A stretch of 60,786 nucleotides of DNA from Planctomycetota bacterium (GTDB taxonomy: Bacteria > Planctomycetota > UBA8742 > UBA2392). The notes under the pieces are model-generated. The model saw only the letters and a program-made list of their open reading frames with translations, was not told the DNA's origin and did not search any database. Below, in pieces: positions 20,042 to 30,600 of this stretch. The DNA is taken from the NCBI GenBank assembly GCA_020848275.1, contig JADLAK010000054.1, positions 1-60,786 of the forward strand. The letters run 5' to 3'. Both the position numbers and the translations under genes were made by a program. Every line of letters starts with the position of its first letter. Within the stretch, counting starts at the first letter, position 1.

Positions 20042-20986
20042 ATGGAATATGCCGTTGAAACCGAAGGGTTGACCAAAACCTACAAGGGCAAGGTGCAGGC
20101 GCTTTTGCCGCTGGACCTGCGCGTGCCGGCGGGTTCGTGTTTTGGCCTGCTGGGGCCCAATGGCGCCGGGAAATCGACGCTGGTGAAGACATTGCTATCG
20201 ATTGTGCGCGGCAGCGGCGGCAGCGCAAAACTGCTGGGCCGCGACTTCCGCCATGCACATGCACGCAAGGGCGTCGGCTATCTGCCGGAGGGCCACCGCT
20301 TCCCGCGCTACCTGACGGGCCGCACGGTCTGCCAATACTTCGGCAACCTCGCGGGGCTGAGCGGGAGGGCGCTGCATGATGATGTGCAGCGCCAGCTTGA
20401 CCTGCTTGACATGGGCGAATGGGCCGACAAGAAGATCGCAAAGTATTCCAAGGGCATGGCCCAGCGCGTGGGCCTGGCGCAGGCCATGCTGGGCGACCCG
20501 AAGTTGATCTTTCTCGACGAGCCAACCGACGGAGTCGACCCGCTGGGACGCCAGAAAATCCGCGGCGTGGTGAAGGAACTCGTCGGCAAGGGCGTGACCA
20601 TCTTCTTCAATTCGCACCTGCTGTCTGAAGTCGAGTTGATCTGCGATCACGTCGCGATCATGCACCACGGCCGGGTGCTTATGCAGGGCCGCCTCGAGGA
20701 TGTCATGGGCGTCACGAACGACGGGGCAGCCGTAAGGTTCACGACCAGCGACCTTGACGCGTCAACACGCGCGGCGTTGTCTGCCCGGGGCGAAGTGGCA
20801 GAGGCCGGCGGCGGCTTTGTGCTGAAGGTGTCTGACCGCGAAATGATCAACGCCGCCATCGACGACCTGCGCAAAGCTGGCGTCAAGGTTTACGCCGTCG
20901 AGCCGCACCGCGTGACGCTTGAGGAAGCCTTCATCCACCTGATCAACCAGCAGCCGGACAAGGGCGTGGGGGGCGTGAAAGCATGA
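20042..20986 (+). CDS. ABC-2 type transporter ATP-binding protein
   Basis: 314 residues. Walker A GPNGAGKST (about 38-46), signature YSKGMAQRVGLAQAML, Walker B LIFLDEPTDGVDP, and switch region FFNSHLLSEVELICDHVAI. The C-terminal extension after about residue 215 is of the CcmA/NatA/DrrA class and ends in EPHRVTLEEAFIHL. It is coupled by a 4-base overlap to the permease that follows. The substrate is unknown. Confidence 0.94.
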   Translation: MEYAVETEGLTKTYKGKVQALLPLDLRVPAGSCFGLLGPNGAGKSTLVKTLLSIVRGSGGSAKLLGRDFRHAHARKGVGYLPEGHRFPRYLTGRTVCQYFGNLAGLSGRALHDDVQRQLDLLDMGEWADKKIAKYSKGMAQRVGLAQAMLGDPKLIFLDEPTDGVDPLGRQKIRGVVKELVGKGVTIFFNSHLLSEVELICDHVAIMHHGRVLMQGRLEDVMGVTNDGAAVRFTTSDLDASTRAALSARGEVAEAGGGFVLKVSDREMINAAIDDLRKAGVKVYAVEPHRVTLEEAFIHLINQQPDKGVGGVKA

Positions 20987-22119
20987 GCGCCTTCGTTGCG
21001 ATCGTCGCCGACACCTGGCGCCAGAGCGTCCAGCAGATCGTGTTCGTGATCATGATCGGGCTGGTGCTGCTGGTGACCAGTCTTTTCATCGTGTTGCCGC
21101 AAAGCAAAACCGACGCCGAGGGGCGTCAGGTGATGGCGATGATGAGCGACTCGCAGCCCGGCGCAACCTACGAACGGCTCTGGGACGGGCTCTACACCGA
21201 GCTTGTCAACCGGCAGATCGGGACCAACGCCCGCACCGAGGAAAAGCGCAAGGAAGCCGTGAAGTGGGAAGATGCCCTGCGCCTGGCGCAGAAGGACTTC
21301 GCCGACGCCCAGCGCGCCGGCGCGCCGCCGGAGCAACTGGACGAACACGTCCGCGAAATCGAGGCCACCAAGGCCGAGGTCGTCGCCGCCAACGAGAGGC
21401 TCGAGCGCGAGCGGCGCATCCTGCGGGAAGAAGCCGGCGTCCACGTCGAGGACCGTAAGGCGAAACTGACGCCGCTGGAACAAGGCGTGCAGTTCTGGCT
21501 CGACGGCGCGATTGTCGCGCTTTACTGGGCGTCGCTGCTTGGTTTCATCGCGGCGGGCGCGGGTTTCTTTCCCGGCCTGCTCCAGTCGGGCTCGGTCGAC
21601 GTGGTGCTTTCGCGGCCGATTTCGCGCCTGCAGGTTTACGCGGGCAAATACATCGGCGGCATCATCCTTTATTCCATCGTGATGACGGTGGCGGTGCTGG
21701 TGCTGTACTTCGCCATCGGGTTAAGGCTGGGCGTTTGGCACGGCCGATTGTTCCTGGCGCTGCCGATCATGGTGTTCTCGGCGGCCCTGCTTTATGCCAT
21801 CGTCGCGCTGATCGGCATCCGCACCCGCAGTACGTCGTTTGCCATGGGCCTGGGCTATTTCTTTTTGGTGGTCGTGGACTGGGCGCTGGCGTTGATCCAG
21901 GCGGGCGCGCTGGCGGAATTTTCGGGCCTGGCGTGGTTGCGGCCGGTGGCCGATGTCGTGCGCGTGGTGTTCCCGAATTTCCGCACGATGCAGTTCTGGT
22001 CGAGCGCCGTGGCGCTGGGCGTGCCGATTTTCGAGTGGCCGTTGTTCGTCACCGCTTTTGCGTGGTTCCTGATCTGCCTTGCCTGGGGCTATCACCTGTT
22101 CCACAAAGCGGATTACTGA
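20983..22119 (+). CDS. ABC-2 type permease with a coiled-coil loop
   Basis: 378 residues. The first helix (about 18-38) is followed by a loop of about 130 residues before the remaining helices (about 170-370). The loop is strongly charged and predicted coiled coil (EEKRKEAVKWEDALRLAQKD, REIEATKAEVVAANERLERE). The second half is typical ABC-2: SGSVDVVLSRPISRLQVYAGKYIGG is shared with ABC-2 permeases of the gliding or copper-export (NosY) type. The pair is likely an exporter. The loop could bind a periplasmic partner. Confidence 0.88.
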   Translation: MSAFVAIVADTWRQSVQQIVFVIMIGLVLLVTSLFIVLPQSKTDAEGRQVMAMMSDSQPGATYERLWDGLYTELVNRQIGTNARTEEKRKEAVKWEDALRLAQKDFADAQRAGAPPEQLDEHVREIEATKAEVVAANERLERERRILREEAGVHVEDRKAKLTPLEQGVQFWLDGAIVALYWASLLGFIAAGAGFFPGLLQSGSVDVVLSRPISRLQVYAGKYIGGIILYSIVMTVAVLVLYFAIGLRLGVWHGRLFLALPIMVFSAALLYAIVALIGIRTRSTSFAMGLGYFFLVVVDWALALIQAGALAEFSGLAWLRPVADVVRVVFPNFRTMQFWSSAVALGVPIFEWPLFVTAFAWFLICLAWGYHLFHKADY

Positions 22120-22208
22120 TTGTCCCCGAAATTCCTGTAACGCCCCCATACCGCCCCCGGTAGTGGTTGTACGCGTGGGAGGCATAATCCATTTCCAAGG
22201 AGAACAAC

Positions 22209-22847
22209 GTGAAATATCTGCTTTTGCTGGCGGCCATGATGTTCTGCATTTCGCCCCTGATGGCGCAGGACGAACCCGAAACAACCTGTGAAAACATCGA
22301 GGAGATCATCGAGGCCATCGAAGTCGAACTGGAGATAACCGACGCCGATGTTGACGCGGCGATCGAGGCGATCAAGGACGGCAGCCTCGACAAGATGATC
22401 AAGGACCTCGAGACGCTGGGCATGCCGGAGGACCTGATCGAGGGCCTGAAGAAGCTGAAGGACGTCGACACCAGCGACAAGGCCGCGGTGAAGAAGTTGC
22501 TGGAGGAAATCGGCATGAAGTTCGCCGGCGAAGCGATCGAAGCCATTGAGGGCGTCGAGGCCATCGAAGAGTGTGAAAAAGTTGAGAGCGTCAAGGGCGA
22601 GATGGTGATCATGCTTCAGGACGGCACCAAGGTGACGCTCAAGCTCGATGAAAAAGGCGAGATCAACAAGGACGACCTCGACAAACTGACGGAAGAGCAG
22701 CGCAAGGAAATCGAGGACATACTGGCCATGCTGGAAGACGCCGAGAAGGTCGAGGGCGGCGCCAAAGCGGTCCGTAAAGTAGTGAAGGAAGAAAAGAAAG
22801 TGGAAGAGAAGAAAGTGGAAGAAAAGAAGGACGAAGGGACCAAGTAG
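22209..22847 (+). CDS. Exported Glu/Lys-rich protein, function unknown
   Basis: 212 residues from a GTG start with a strong ribosome site (AAGGAGA, six bases upstream). The signal peptide (MKYLLLLAAMMFCISPLMAQ) is cut before DEPETTC. The mature part is extremely acidic with Ile/Val/Leu spacing of amphipathic helices (IEEIIEAIEVELEITDADVD). It ends in a Lys-Glu tail in which VEEKK is repeated. Two cysteines occur (near the mature N-terminus and in AIEECEKVE). No family is recognised. A terminator follows. Confidence 0.8.
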   Translation: MKYLLLLAAMMFCISPLMAQDEPETTCENIEEIIEAIEVELEITDADVDAAIEAIKDGSLDKMIKDLETLGMPEDLIEGLKKLKDVDTSDKAAVKKLLEEIGMKFAGEAIEAIEGVEAIEECEKVESVKGEMVIMLQDGTKVTLKLDEKGEINKDDLDKLTEEQRKEIEDILAMLEDAEKVEGGAKAVRKVVKEEKKVEEKKVEEKKDEGTK

Positions 22848-22870
22848 GTTGCCAGGCAACCTGAATTCAA

Positions 22871-22900
22871 AGAGGGCGGGCCGGTGACGGCCCGCTCTTT
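22871..22900 (+). terminator. Rho-independent terminator after the Glu/Lys-rich gene
   Basis: AGAGGGCGGGCC pairs with GGCCCGCTCT around the loop GGTGAC, ending in CTTT. It lies 23 bases after the stop codon. The T-run is short. Confidence 0.65.
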
Positions 22901-22915
22901 CAGTTGCACGTGCGA

Positions 22916-22933
22916 CCGGGACCTGCGTCCCGG
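22916..22933. repeat. Short intergenic hairpin GGGACCTGCGTCCC
   Basis: CCGGGAC-CTGC-GTCCCGG is a perfect 7-bp stem with a 4-base loop. It stands between the terminator and the aminotransferase start. A related word, GGACGCA-CT-TGCGTCC, occurs at 56754-56769 before apt. Confidence 0.55.
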
Positions 22934-22990
22934 CCGCTCCATTTAACCGGCTTCCTTCTTATACTGCCCGCTTCAACCAGCGGAGCAGCC

Positions 22991-24097
22991 ATGCCTATTC
23001 CCGCCCTGGACCTCAAGGCCCAGTACGCAACGATCAAGGATGAAATCGACGCCGCCGTGCGCGATGTGTTCGCTAACCAGTCCTTCATTCTCGGCCCCAT
23101 CGTGGAGGGCTTCGAGAAGGAAGCGGCCACACACCTCAACACCAAACATGCCATCGGTGTCAACTCCGGTTCTGACGCACTGCTGCTGTGCTTGATGGCG
23201 GCGGGTGTCGGCCCCGGCGACGAAGTCATCGTCCCCTCGTTCACCTTTTTTGCGACTGCGGGCGCGGTGCACCGCACCGGGGCCAAACCGGTGTTCTGCG
23301 ACGTGCTGGCCGACACCTTCTGCATCGACGTCAAGGATGCCGCCAAACGCGTGACGCCGAAAACTCGCGCGATCATCCCTGTCGACCTTTATGGCCAGTG
23401 CGCCGACATGGAAGCCGTCAGCCAGCTTGCCGAGAAAAACAAACTCACCGTCATTGAAGACGCCGCGCAGAGTTTTGGCGCCAGGCGCAACGGCAAGATG
23501 GCGGGGACGTTCGCCCACTTCGGCATCTACAGCTTCTACCCGACGAAAAATCTCGGCGGCGCCGGCGATGGGGGCATGATTTCGACCCACGACGACGCGC
23601 TGGCTGACAAGGTCAGGTTGTTGCGCACCCACGGTGAACGCCCGCGTTATTTCAACAAGGCGGTCGGAATATGCGGCCGCATCGATGCGTTACAGGCCGC
23701 GGTGCTTCGCGTGAAGTTGAAGCATCTCGACAAGTGGAATGCGCGCCGCGCGGCGGTCGCGAAGATATACGACGGGAAGTTCTCAGGCAACGCGAAGTTG
23801 CGTACGCCGCGCGTCGATGCCGGCAACAGCCACATCTATCACCAGTACACGATCGTGATCGATGGAGAAAAACGCGACGCTGTGCAAAAGTCCCTGGCTG
23901 ATAAGGGCATCGGCAGCACCATCTACTACCCCGTGCCGCTGCACCTGCAGGAATGCTTCGCGTATGTCGGCCAAAAGGTGGGCTCGCTGCCGGTCTCGGA
24001 GAAACTCAGCAAGCAGGTGCTCAGCCTTCCCATGTTCCCGGAGCTTACGGACGCACAGGCAAACGAAGTTGCGGCGGCAGTATTGGCTGCCGTCTGA
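22991..24097 (+). CDS. DegT/DnrJ/EryC1/StrS-family sugar aminotransferase
   Basis: PLP enzyme of 368 residues, using the ATG at 22991 with GGAG seven bases upstream; the frame extends upstream without protein character. Landmarks: SFILGPIVEGFE, GVNSGSDALLL, VIVPSFTFFATAGA, the PLP pair in EDAAQSFGA, and the PLP lysine in SFYPTKNLGGAGDGG. The start PIPALDLKAQY is typical of the WbpE/WlbC group, which makes 3-amino sugars of uronic acids for surface glycans. The exact sugar cannot be read. No other glycan gene adjoins it, although exported proteins follow. Confidence 0.9.
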   Translation: MPIPALDLKAQYATIKDEIDAAVRDVFANQSFILGPIVEGFEKEAATHLNTKHAIGVNSGSDALLLCLMAAGVGPGDEVIVPSFTFFATAGAVHRTGAKPVFCDVLADTFCIDVKDAAKRVTPKTRAIIPVDLYGQCADMEAVSQLAEKNKLTVIEDAAQSFGARRNGKMAGTFAHFGIYSFYPTKNLGGAGDGGMISTHDDALADKVRLLRTHGERPRYFNKAVGICGRIDALQAAVLRVKLKHLDKWNARRAAVAKIYDGKFSGNAKLRTPRVDAGNSHIYHQYTIVIDGEKRDAVQKSLADKGIGSTIYYPVPLHLQECFAYVGQKVGSLPVSEKLSKQVLSLPMFPELTDAQANEVAAAVLAAV

Positions 24098-24129
24098 CAA
24101 ACGTGGCAGTTTTGCAAGGGACCCGTCGA

Positions 24130-24147
24130 CATTCCAAAAGTGGAATG
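24130..24147 (+). terminator. Possible weak terminator after the aminotransferase
   Basis: CATTCCA-AAAG-TGGAATG is a perfect 7-bp stem followed by TTTCG. It lies 32 bases after the aminotransferase stop. It is AT-rich and could equally be an operator for the next gene. The rest of the 230-base gap shows no other structure. Confidence 0.4.
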
Positions 24148-24327
24148 TTTCGATTGGCAACCTATTTGCAATGAAACGCCCGGATCAGTCATCAACGGGC
24201 ATCACCGGCGTTTAAAATGGCTGCGTAGGCCCTTGCGGCGCCAGTTGGCAATGAGAATCTCAACTCGGTTACCACCGGGCGAGTAAAAAGTATACGTCTT
24301 GGGACGCAGCACTACTGGAGCATTCAT

Positions 24328-27300
24328 ATGTCGTTCAACCGGCGTTTGGCTTACGGCTTTCTTTTCCTGATTGCGGCCGCCGCACTCCCCAACCTCGGCG
24401 CTACATCGCTTATCGTCGGGACAGGTGGTTCGGGCTCCACGAACATTCCCTTCAATGATCCTATTGCCTCAAACGGCTATCGCATGCAGGTATGCTATTC
24501 GGCTGCGACGGACCTCAATACGCTTGGCCAGGGCGCGATCATCACTGAGCTCAACATTTATTACGGCCTTACGTCGGGCAGCCCAATTCTCAACGGACTC
24601 ATCATTCGCATGGCTTACACCGGCCAGGGTACAACGTTGAGCGCAGGCACTCCCTTCAATAGCAATCTGCTGCCGACACGCCCGGATTGGGTGACGGTCC
24701 TCGACCGGCCCACATACACGGCCCCGACCCTCGGTACAGTCGGTGTTGATCTGCGTGCGCGATTTCTCCTAGATCGTGCCTTTGCGTACAACGGCGGTAA
24801 CGCTGCTGCGCCGGTCAACCTGCTGATCGACATTTCGTTCACGAGCCGTACCGGGGCCGGATTCCAGATAACGGCGGGCGCCGGGCGCAGTACGGTCTAC
24901 CGCGCGGGCGCGGGCGAAGGTCCGAACTCGGTGACGCCGAGCGCCTCGAACTCGGCGGGTAACTTCCTGATGGAAATGGTATTTGAGGAGCGCCCGAATC
25001 TGGACGTGTATACCTTTGTCGGGACACAGCAACTGGTTGACGCCAACGAGACGGGTCCCGGCGGTAACGGCCTGCAGGTTGGCAAGTTCAGCATCGAGAA
25101 CAACTTCAGCAACCAGCCGGCGACGAACCTCCTGACCGTCAAGCTGTCGGACCTGAGCCCCGGCCCCGCGGACGTTACGACCGCCTACACCCTGAGCACG
25201 ACGCCTGCGCCAAATGACTTCGGCGTGAAGCTGTTTCGCGACCAGTTGACCGGGCCGCCAAACGAAGGCGTGTACGACGTCGGCGACCTTGAGATCGGCG
25301 AGCAGGATTTCACCCTCGACGGCGGCGACATCACCTTCTCGATCCCGGTTGGGCCGGAGCAATCTTTCCCGGCCGTTACCCTTAAGACCTACTTTGTCGT
25401 CGTCAAGCTCCGCGGCATCGTGCCGGGCGCAAGCACGCCGGTGCCGCTAGACACCTACCAGATGAAGGTTACCGCCATCACGTCAAACGCCGTGGGTTTT
25501 AACCCCACGGGCATCGGCACAGCCCCGGGCGCGACTTTCCCCTACTTCGCAGGTATCGAGATTGACCCGCCGCAGTTCATCTACAGCGAAGTTGCGCTGG
25601 GTATGCGCACGGCATACCTGGCTTCGTCCAATAACGTCCTGTTTGCCTTTGAGGTTGCATACCCCGGTGGCCCGCAGAACTCGCAGACGCAGATCACATT
25701 GACGCCCTCGGGCACGGGCTTGGATGACGTGGATTTCAACAGCCTTCATCTCTGGTGGGACAAAGACCTCAATAACATGGTGACGGCCGGTGACGTCGAC
25801 ATCTACGCTTATCCCGGCGGCCATTTTTTTGGCGACAACAGCGCGACCAACTTCCCCCTCGGCAGTTCGCCGGGGTTGGAGGGAGACTTTGTCGCCCCCG
25901 TCACACGGCGCTTCCTGGTTGTGGTGGGGTTCGGCAACTTGGGCACGCGCGGTGACACTTATTTCTGCCAGGTCACGGCATCGCTAGGGCATACGGGCGG
26001 CGCAGTCATTGTCGGTCAACCCTGCCCCGCCCTTCCCACCAGCGGCTTTACGCTGGAGGGCAACGACCTTGTCAGCACGCGCAACGGGCCCAACTCGACG
26101 GTCGCCGTCAACAGCAGTTCGCAAGGTGTCGGCGGTTTTGGCGAGTTGCTTTACGACTTCACCCTCGAGTCGCTCAACGGCGATTGGACCGCGACGGACC
26201 TGATCTTCACCGCCGGCGGTTCTGGCAATGCATCCACGGCATTCAGCGAAGTGCACCTGTATGAAGACCTCAACGGCGACGACCTCTACAACGGCCCCGC
26301 CATTGACCTTGAGGCCACGGTCTCGCCCGGCGCATTTACCGCACCGCCAACTTCGGTCTACACCGCAAACCTATCCGACCAAAGCTTCATCGGCGGCCCG
26401 ACCAACGCGCGCCGATTCTTCCTGATAGTGAAATTTGGCGGCACCGCGCTGACGGGCGAAACCTTCTCCTGCAACCTGACAGACGTCTCGGTCAGCACAC
26501 AGCCCGGCGGCGCCAACGCCAGCATGCTCGACCTCGACCCGGGCAATAACTTCGGCCTCGTGATCGATTCTCCGCTGATCACCGTCACTAACGCGCCAAC
26601 GGCGCCCAACAGCTTCATCATTGAAAACGGCTCCCTGGCGGCCAACACGCTGGCGATCTTCCGCTTCGCTGCCGACAACGCCAACGCCACCATCACCAGC
26701 GTGACATTAACGACCTCGGGCACGGGCGACTTCCAACTCGACCTTTCCTCAACCAACGGCCTCGAGGCTTACGTTGATGAAGGCAATGGCCAGTTCGACA
26801 TCGCCGACACCCTGATTGGCTCCTCCGCCGGCAATAGTCCCACGGTCACCATCACCTTCTCGCCTGCGTTGTTCATCATTAACGGCGAGTACGAAGACAT
26901 CATTATCCGCATCAATACGCTGGCTACTTGCGGCGCCAGCGTGCCGGAAACGTTCCGCGTGAATGTGGCCTCCCCGACGGACGTTGCGGCGACGGGCGCG
27001 CCGGGCGTGCAACTCGGTGCGCCGCTGCCCAGCAGCAACACCATGGGCGTGATCATCTACTTCATCAGCGGGTTCATCCCGCTGGTTGGCGAGCAGGCCG
27101 GCGGCGAGGGTGTTGTTATCAACGGTTCCGGCTTTACGGCCCCCGCGTCGGTCAGCATCGCCGGCGTCTTGTGCCCCGGCACGGCGCTGGTCAACGCCCA
27201 GGGCACGCAGATCACCGGCATCACAGTTCCGGCGGGTTCGGGCAAGGACCTGACGATCTTGCTCACAACGTCGGCGCTGGGCACGCGCACCGTGCCGCTG

Positions 27301-27456
27301 AAGTTCTCCTACGCCGGAAGCGCCAAATTGGCGCCCGGGGCGGGCGGCACGGGCTGCAGCATGGCGCCGGCCGCTGGCTCAAGCGCATTGTTGGCCACAG
27401 GCTCGCTGGCGATTCTTGCTGTGGTGCGCCGCCTGCGCCGCCGTAACGAGCAGTAG
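24328..27456 (+). CDS. Large exported surface protein with IPT/TIG domain and Cys-type C-terminal anchor
   Basis: 1042 residues. The start has TGGAG upstream and a signal peptide (RRLAYGFLFLIAAAALPNLGA). The body is Gly/Thr/Asn-rich beta structure. Several modules contain aspartate loops of the kind that bind calcium: LYEDLNGDDLYNG, LWWDKDLNNMVTAGD, YVDEGNGQFDIAD, KLFRDQLTG...YDVGD. An IPT/TIG-like domain lies near 910-1000 (GEGVVINGSGFTAPASVSIA). The C-terminus is tripartite: GTGCSMAPA, a helix, then RRLRRRNEQ. The same pattern ends the proteins at 27664-31077 and 41586-44297. It is probably outer-surface displayed. It converges with the next gene on a shared terminator. Confidence 0.85.
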   Translation: MSFNRRLAYGFLFLIAAAALPNLGATSLIVGTGGSGSTNIPFNDPIASNGYRMQVCYSAATDLNTLGQGAIITELNIYYGLTSGSPILNGLIIRMAYTGQGTTLSAGTPFNSNLLPTRPDWVTVLDRPTYTAPTLGTVGVDLRARFLLDRAFAYNGGNAAAPVNLLIDISFTSRTGAGFQITAGAGRSTVYRAGAGEGPNSVTPSASNSAGNFLMEMVFEERPNLDVYTFVGTQQLVDANETGPGGNGLQVGKFSIENNFSNQPATNLLTVKLSDLSPGPADVTTAYTLSTTPAPNDFGVKLFRDQLTGPPNEGVYDVGDLEIGEQDFTLDGGDITFSIPVGPEQSFPAVTLKTYFVVVKLRGIVPGASTPVPLDTYQMKVTAITSNAVGFNPTGIGTAPGATFPYFAGIEIDPPQFIYSEVALGMRTAYLASSNNVLFAFEVAYPGGPQNSQTQITLTPSGTGLDDVDFNSLHLWWDKDLNNMVTAGDVDIYAYPGGHFFGDNSATNFPLGSSPGLEGDFVAPVTRRFLVVVGFGNLGTRGDTYFCQVTASLGHTGGAVIVGQPCPALPTSGFTLEGNDLVSTRNGPNSTVAVNSSSQGVGGFGELLYDFTLESLNGDWTATDLIFTAGGSGNASTAFSEVHLYEDLNGDDLYNGPAIDLEATVSPGAFTAPPTSVYTANLSDQSFIGGPTNARRFFLIVKFGGTALTGETFSCNLTDVSVSTQPGGANASMLDLDPGNNFGLVIDSPLITVTNAPTAPNSFIIENGSLAANTLAIFRFAADNANATITSVTLTTSGTGDFQLDLSSTNGLEAYVDEGNGQFDIADTLIGSSAGNSPTVTITFSPALFIINGEYEDIIIRINTLATCGASVPETFRVNVASPTDVAATGAPGVQLGAPLPSSNTMGVIIYFISGFIPLVGEQAGGEGVVINGSGFTAPASVSIAGVLCPGTALVNAQGTQITGITVPAGSGKDLTILLTTSALGTRTVPLKFSYAGSAKLAPGAGGTGCSMAPAAGSSALLATGSLAILAVVRRLRRRNEQ

Positions 27457-27504
27457 GGGGCTGGATTTGTGGTAAGGCGCGGGTAATCTGCGCCACGAAA
27501 CATG

Positions 27505-27604
27505 TAGTGCCGGCGTCTCCACTGTGGACCGCGGGCGTTTTGCGGGATCGTTGTATCGCGCAAAACTCTCCCACCTGCAGGGCATGGTGAAGACGCCGGC
27601 GCTA
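27505..27604. repeat. Intergenic hairpin, word GCCGGCGTCT
   Basis: TAGTGCCGGCGTCTCCAC (27505-27522) pairs at 16 of 18 positions with GTGAAGACGCCGGCGCTA (27587-27604), separated by a 64-base loop. It lies between the convergent surface-protein genes, next to their terminator. The arms are single words, not tandem ones, so this is a looser member of the hairpin class. Confidence 0.7.
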
Positions 27605-27618
27605 AAACTTTAAAGACA

Positions 27619-27642
27619 AGACGCCCGCTTGCGCGGGCGTCT
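27619..27642. terminator. Bidirectional terminator between convergent surface-protein genes
   Basis: AGACGCCCGC-TTGC-GCGGGCGTCT is a perfect 10-bp stem followed by TTCGTTTC on the plus strand and TGTCTTT on the minus strand. It sits between the two stop codons at 27456 and 27664. Confidence 0.85.
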
Positions 27643-27663
27643 TTCGTTTCTTGCGTGCGGCGG

Positions 27664-30600
27664 CTAGAGGGAGGATTTCCTTCGGGGGAAGGCGCCCAGC
27701 CGCAACAACGCAAGCAACACGACGAGGAAAACCGGCGCGGTTACGCCGCCGGTGCTACAGGAACCGCCGTCCAGCGGGGCCGTGATAGGCGCTGTCCCGG
27801 ACGCCGAAACCGCGCCGCCGATGTCAAAGGCGGCCGTCGGCAATTGCCGCAGCATGGGTGTGGTCGCAAAGGTCAGCGAATAACCCGCACCGGGCCGGTC
27901 GATGGCGAGGTCCGTAAACTCGACGACTCCGCCAGTTGCCGTGACAAGCGTTGCGCCGCCCAGAGAAGCGTGCGACGCGCCGGTGCCCGGGGTGATGAAT
28001 GCCATCACGGTGGTTGTGTTGTCGTTCAGGACCAGGACGTCGTTTGCGTCGACAATCTCGATGCGCGGCTGCACGCGGAGGCATTCCCCGGCCATGGCGC
28101 CCGCCGGCTGGCGCGCAAGACGAGCCTTGATCGCCAGCCCCGCGACATTGAAGGCGGTCGAGTGCGCCGGCGCCAATCCCGAGTTGCAACTGAATCGCAG
28201 GTAATAGCCCAGGCCCGGCGTCGCGACCTTGAGGTTGGTGAACGCGGCCACGCCGTTGATCGCCGGCACGCTGGTGGCGCCGGCCAGCATTGCGCCCGGC
28301 GCCCCGGGCGGGGCGACAACCTCGGCCGTGACGATGCTGTAATTGTCCACGACCACCACCACGCCGTTGGCGTCGCGAATCTCAACCACCGGTTGCACGC
28401 TCAGCACAGCGTCAAGGACGCCCTGGCCTGGTTGGGTCGCCAGGCCAAGCTGCGTTGCATCGCTGGCGACGTCCAGGGGCTCGGCAACAGCGGCAACAAG
28501 GCCTGCGGACTCAAAAATCAGCACAAACCCGAGTCCCGGCTTGTCGATCGCGAGTTGCGCGAACATCACAACGCCCTTCGCGGCGCTCAGCGCCGTCGTT
28601 CCCTGCAGCACAGCGCCGACTGTGCCCGTTGCCGCGTCCAACCGCGCCACGATAGTTGCGGCGGACGCGGTGAGGTTTCCGCCCAGGTCGTGGACTTCGA
28701 CGGCGGGTTGTTGCATGAATGCTGCGCCCCAGAATGCGCCGCCAGGTTGGATGGTGATCGCAAGCTTTGCCGCGGACCCGACGCCGATGGTGATTGAAGC
28801 CGAAGTTGCCGGGGCAACGCCGGCAGCCGAAAAGTCGAGCGTGTATTGCCCGGCTTTGTCGATGGCGAGGTCGCTAAACGCCGCCACGCCGCCTGAAAGA
28901 ATCATGGCCGTTGTCCCGGCGAGCGTCGCACCCGGCACGCCGCTGCCAGGCGTCACAGCGGCGACCAGGACGGTTGTGCTGTCGCTTGTCACGACGTTGC
29001 CGCCGCGATCGTGCATCGCGACAACCGGTTGCCCGGAAAGTGCCACGCCTCCTGTGCTGTCCGACGGCTGGTTAATAATGGCTAGGCGCGCCCCGGGGCC
29101 GACGTGGACCGCAAATGAAGCGCTGACAACCGTGAGTGCGCCGCTGCTGAAACGCAGCGTGTAACCCGCTGCCGCGCGGTCGATGACAAGACTCGGAAAG
29201 CCGGCGTCACCGGCTGCGGGCGCGACGGCGGTTGTGCCTGACAACACCGCGCCGACCGGGTTATTCTCGATTGCGACGGTGACATCGGCGGTGTAAGCGA
29301 CCAGCGTGTTGCCGCCCGCGTCAACAACTCGCACACGCGGCCCCGGCGACATGGCCTCGCCTCCGTTTGAATCGACCGGCTGCTGGATGACAGCCAGCGC
29401 CCACGGCGCGCCAAGGTCGATTGAAAACGCGTCGGAGTAGTCCGTGTCCAGCAGCACGCCGTCGGAGAATCTAAGGCGGTAGCCGATCCCCGGCCGGTTC
29501 AAAAACAGGGCGTCGAAGGTCGCCACGCCGTCCTGCGCCTGCACCGTGAAGCCCGAAAGGACGGCGCCTCCGGGATTCACGATGAGCGTGGCGGCCACAT
29601 TGCCGCCATAGGAGGTCGCCACGTTGCCGTACAAGTCCAGTGCACGCACCACCGGAGGCGGCGGCAGCGGCGCACCAACGACGCCGTCCCGCGGCTGCGC
29701 CGCAATGGCAAATTGGCGCGGGTCTCCTGGGTGGATGGTGAACTTGGCTGAAATTGCGCTGGGCGTCGTCGGTAAGGGCGGGCTCACGAAGCGAAGCTGG
29801 TAGTCGCCCGCCATCGTCAACATCAGGTTGTTGAAGGTGGCCACGCCCGCAATGGCAAGAACGGCGGTTGTCGAACCGGCGTGAAACACCGCGTCCTGCG
29901 GCGCGAGTTCGAGTTCGACTGTAACGGCGTTGTTAAAGGTTAGATCGCGGGAGCCGTCGGCCTTCAGCGCCTCCACAGCCACAGTCGCCAGGAGATTGCC
30001 CGCCGCAGCATCCTGCGGCGGGGCGATGATCGCGAGGCTGCGCGCCAGCGGGTTTCGAATGGTGCGCGGGTCTTCGGTGAAAGCAGCGATGCCGCCTGAC
30101 CATGTCGCCACGGCGCCGATGCCGGCCTGGTCGATGGTCATACGGAAAACGTTGTTGATCGTCGCGCCGATATTGATATCGGCGACGACGAGGATGACCG
30201 CCGTTTCGCCCGCCGAAATAGTTTCATTGCAGGTAAAGCGAAAGCCGAACAGGCCATCGATGACTCCAACGTCGCCAAGCTGACGATCGCCGGCATCGAC
30301 CACGCCCTGGGGGCCGTTGCCTTCGCGAAAGGCGCGGGTGCGCAAAACGTCGGCGTACACGGCGGTATTGCCGCTTCCACCGGAACACGTAATGGTTGTA
30401 AAGCGTGTGGGCGCGCCAATGGGCGCGGCGGTAAGCGTGAATTGCAGAATCGGCGAGTTGATTGAGCCGCGCACGGCGTTGCCCGCCGGCAATGCGGCTC
30501 CTCCATCAAGTGACAGCGATGCCATGCCCGCCTCGACGACATGTTCGTTGCCGGTGATTACGCCGCCCGACGACACCGGCTTGGTGTTGGCTTTCAGCGC

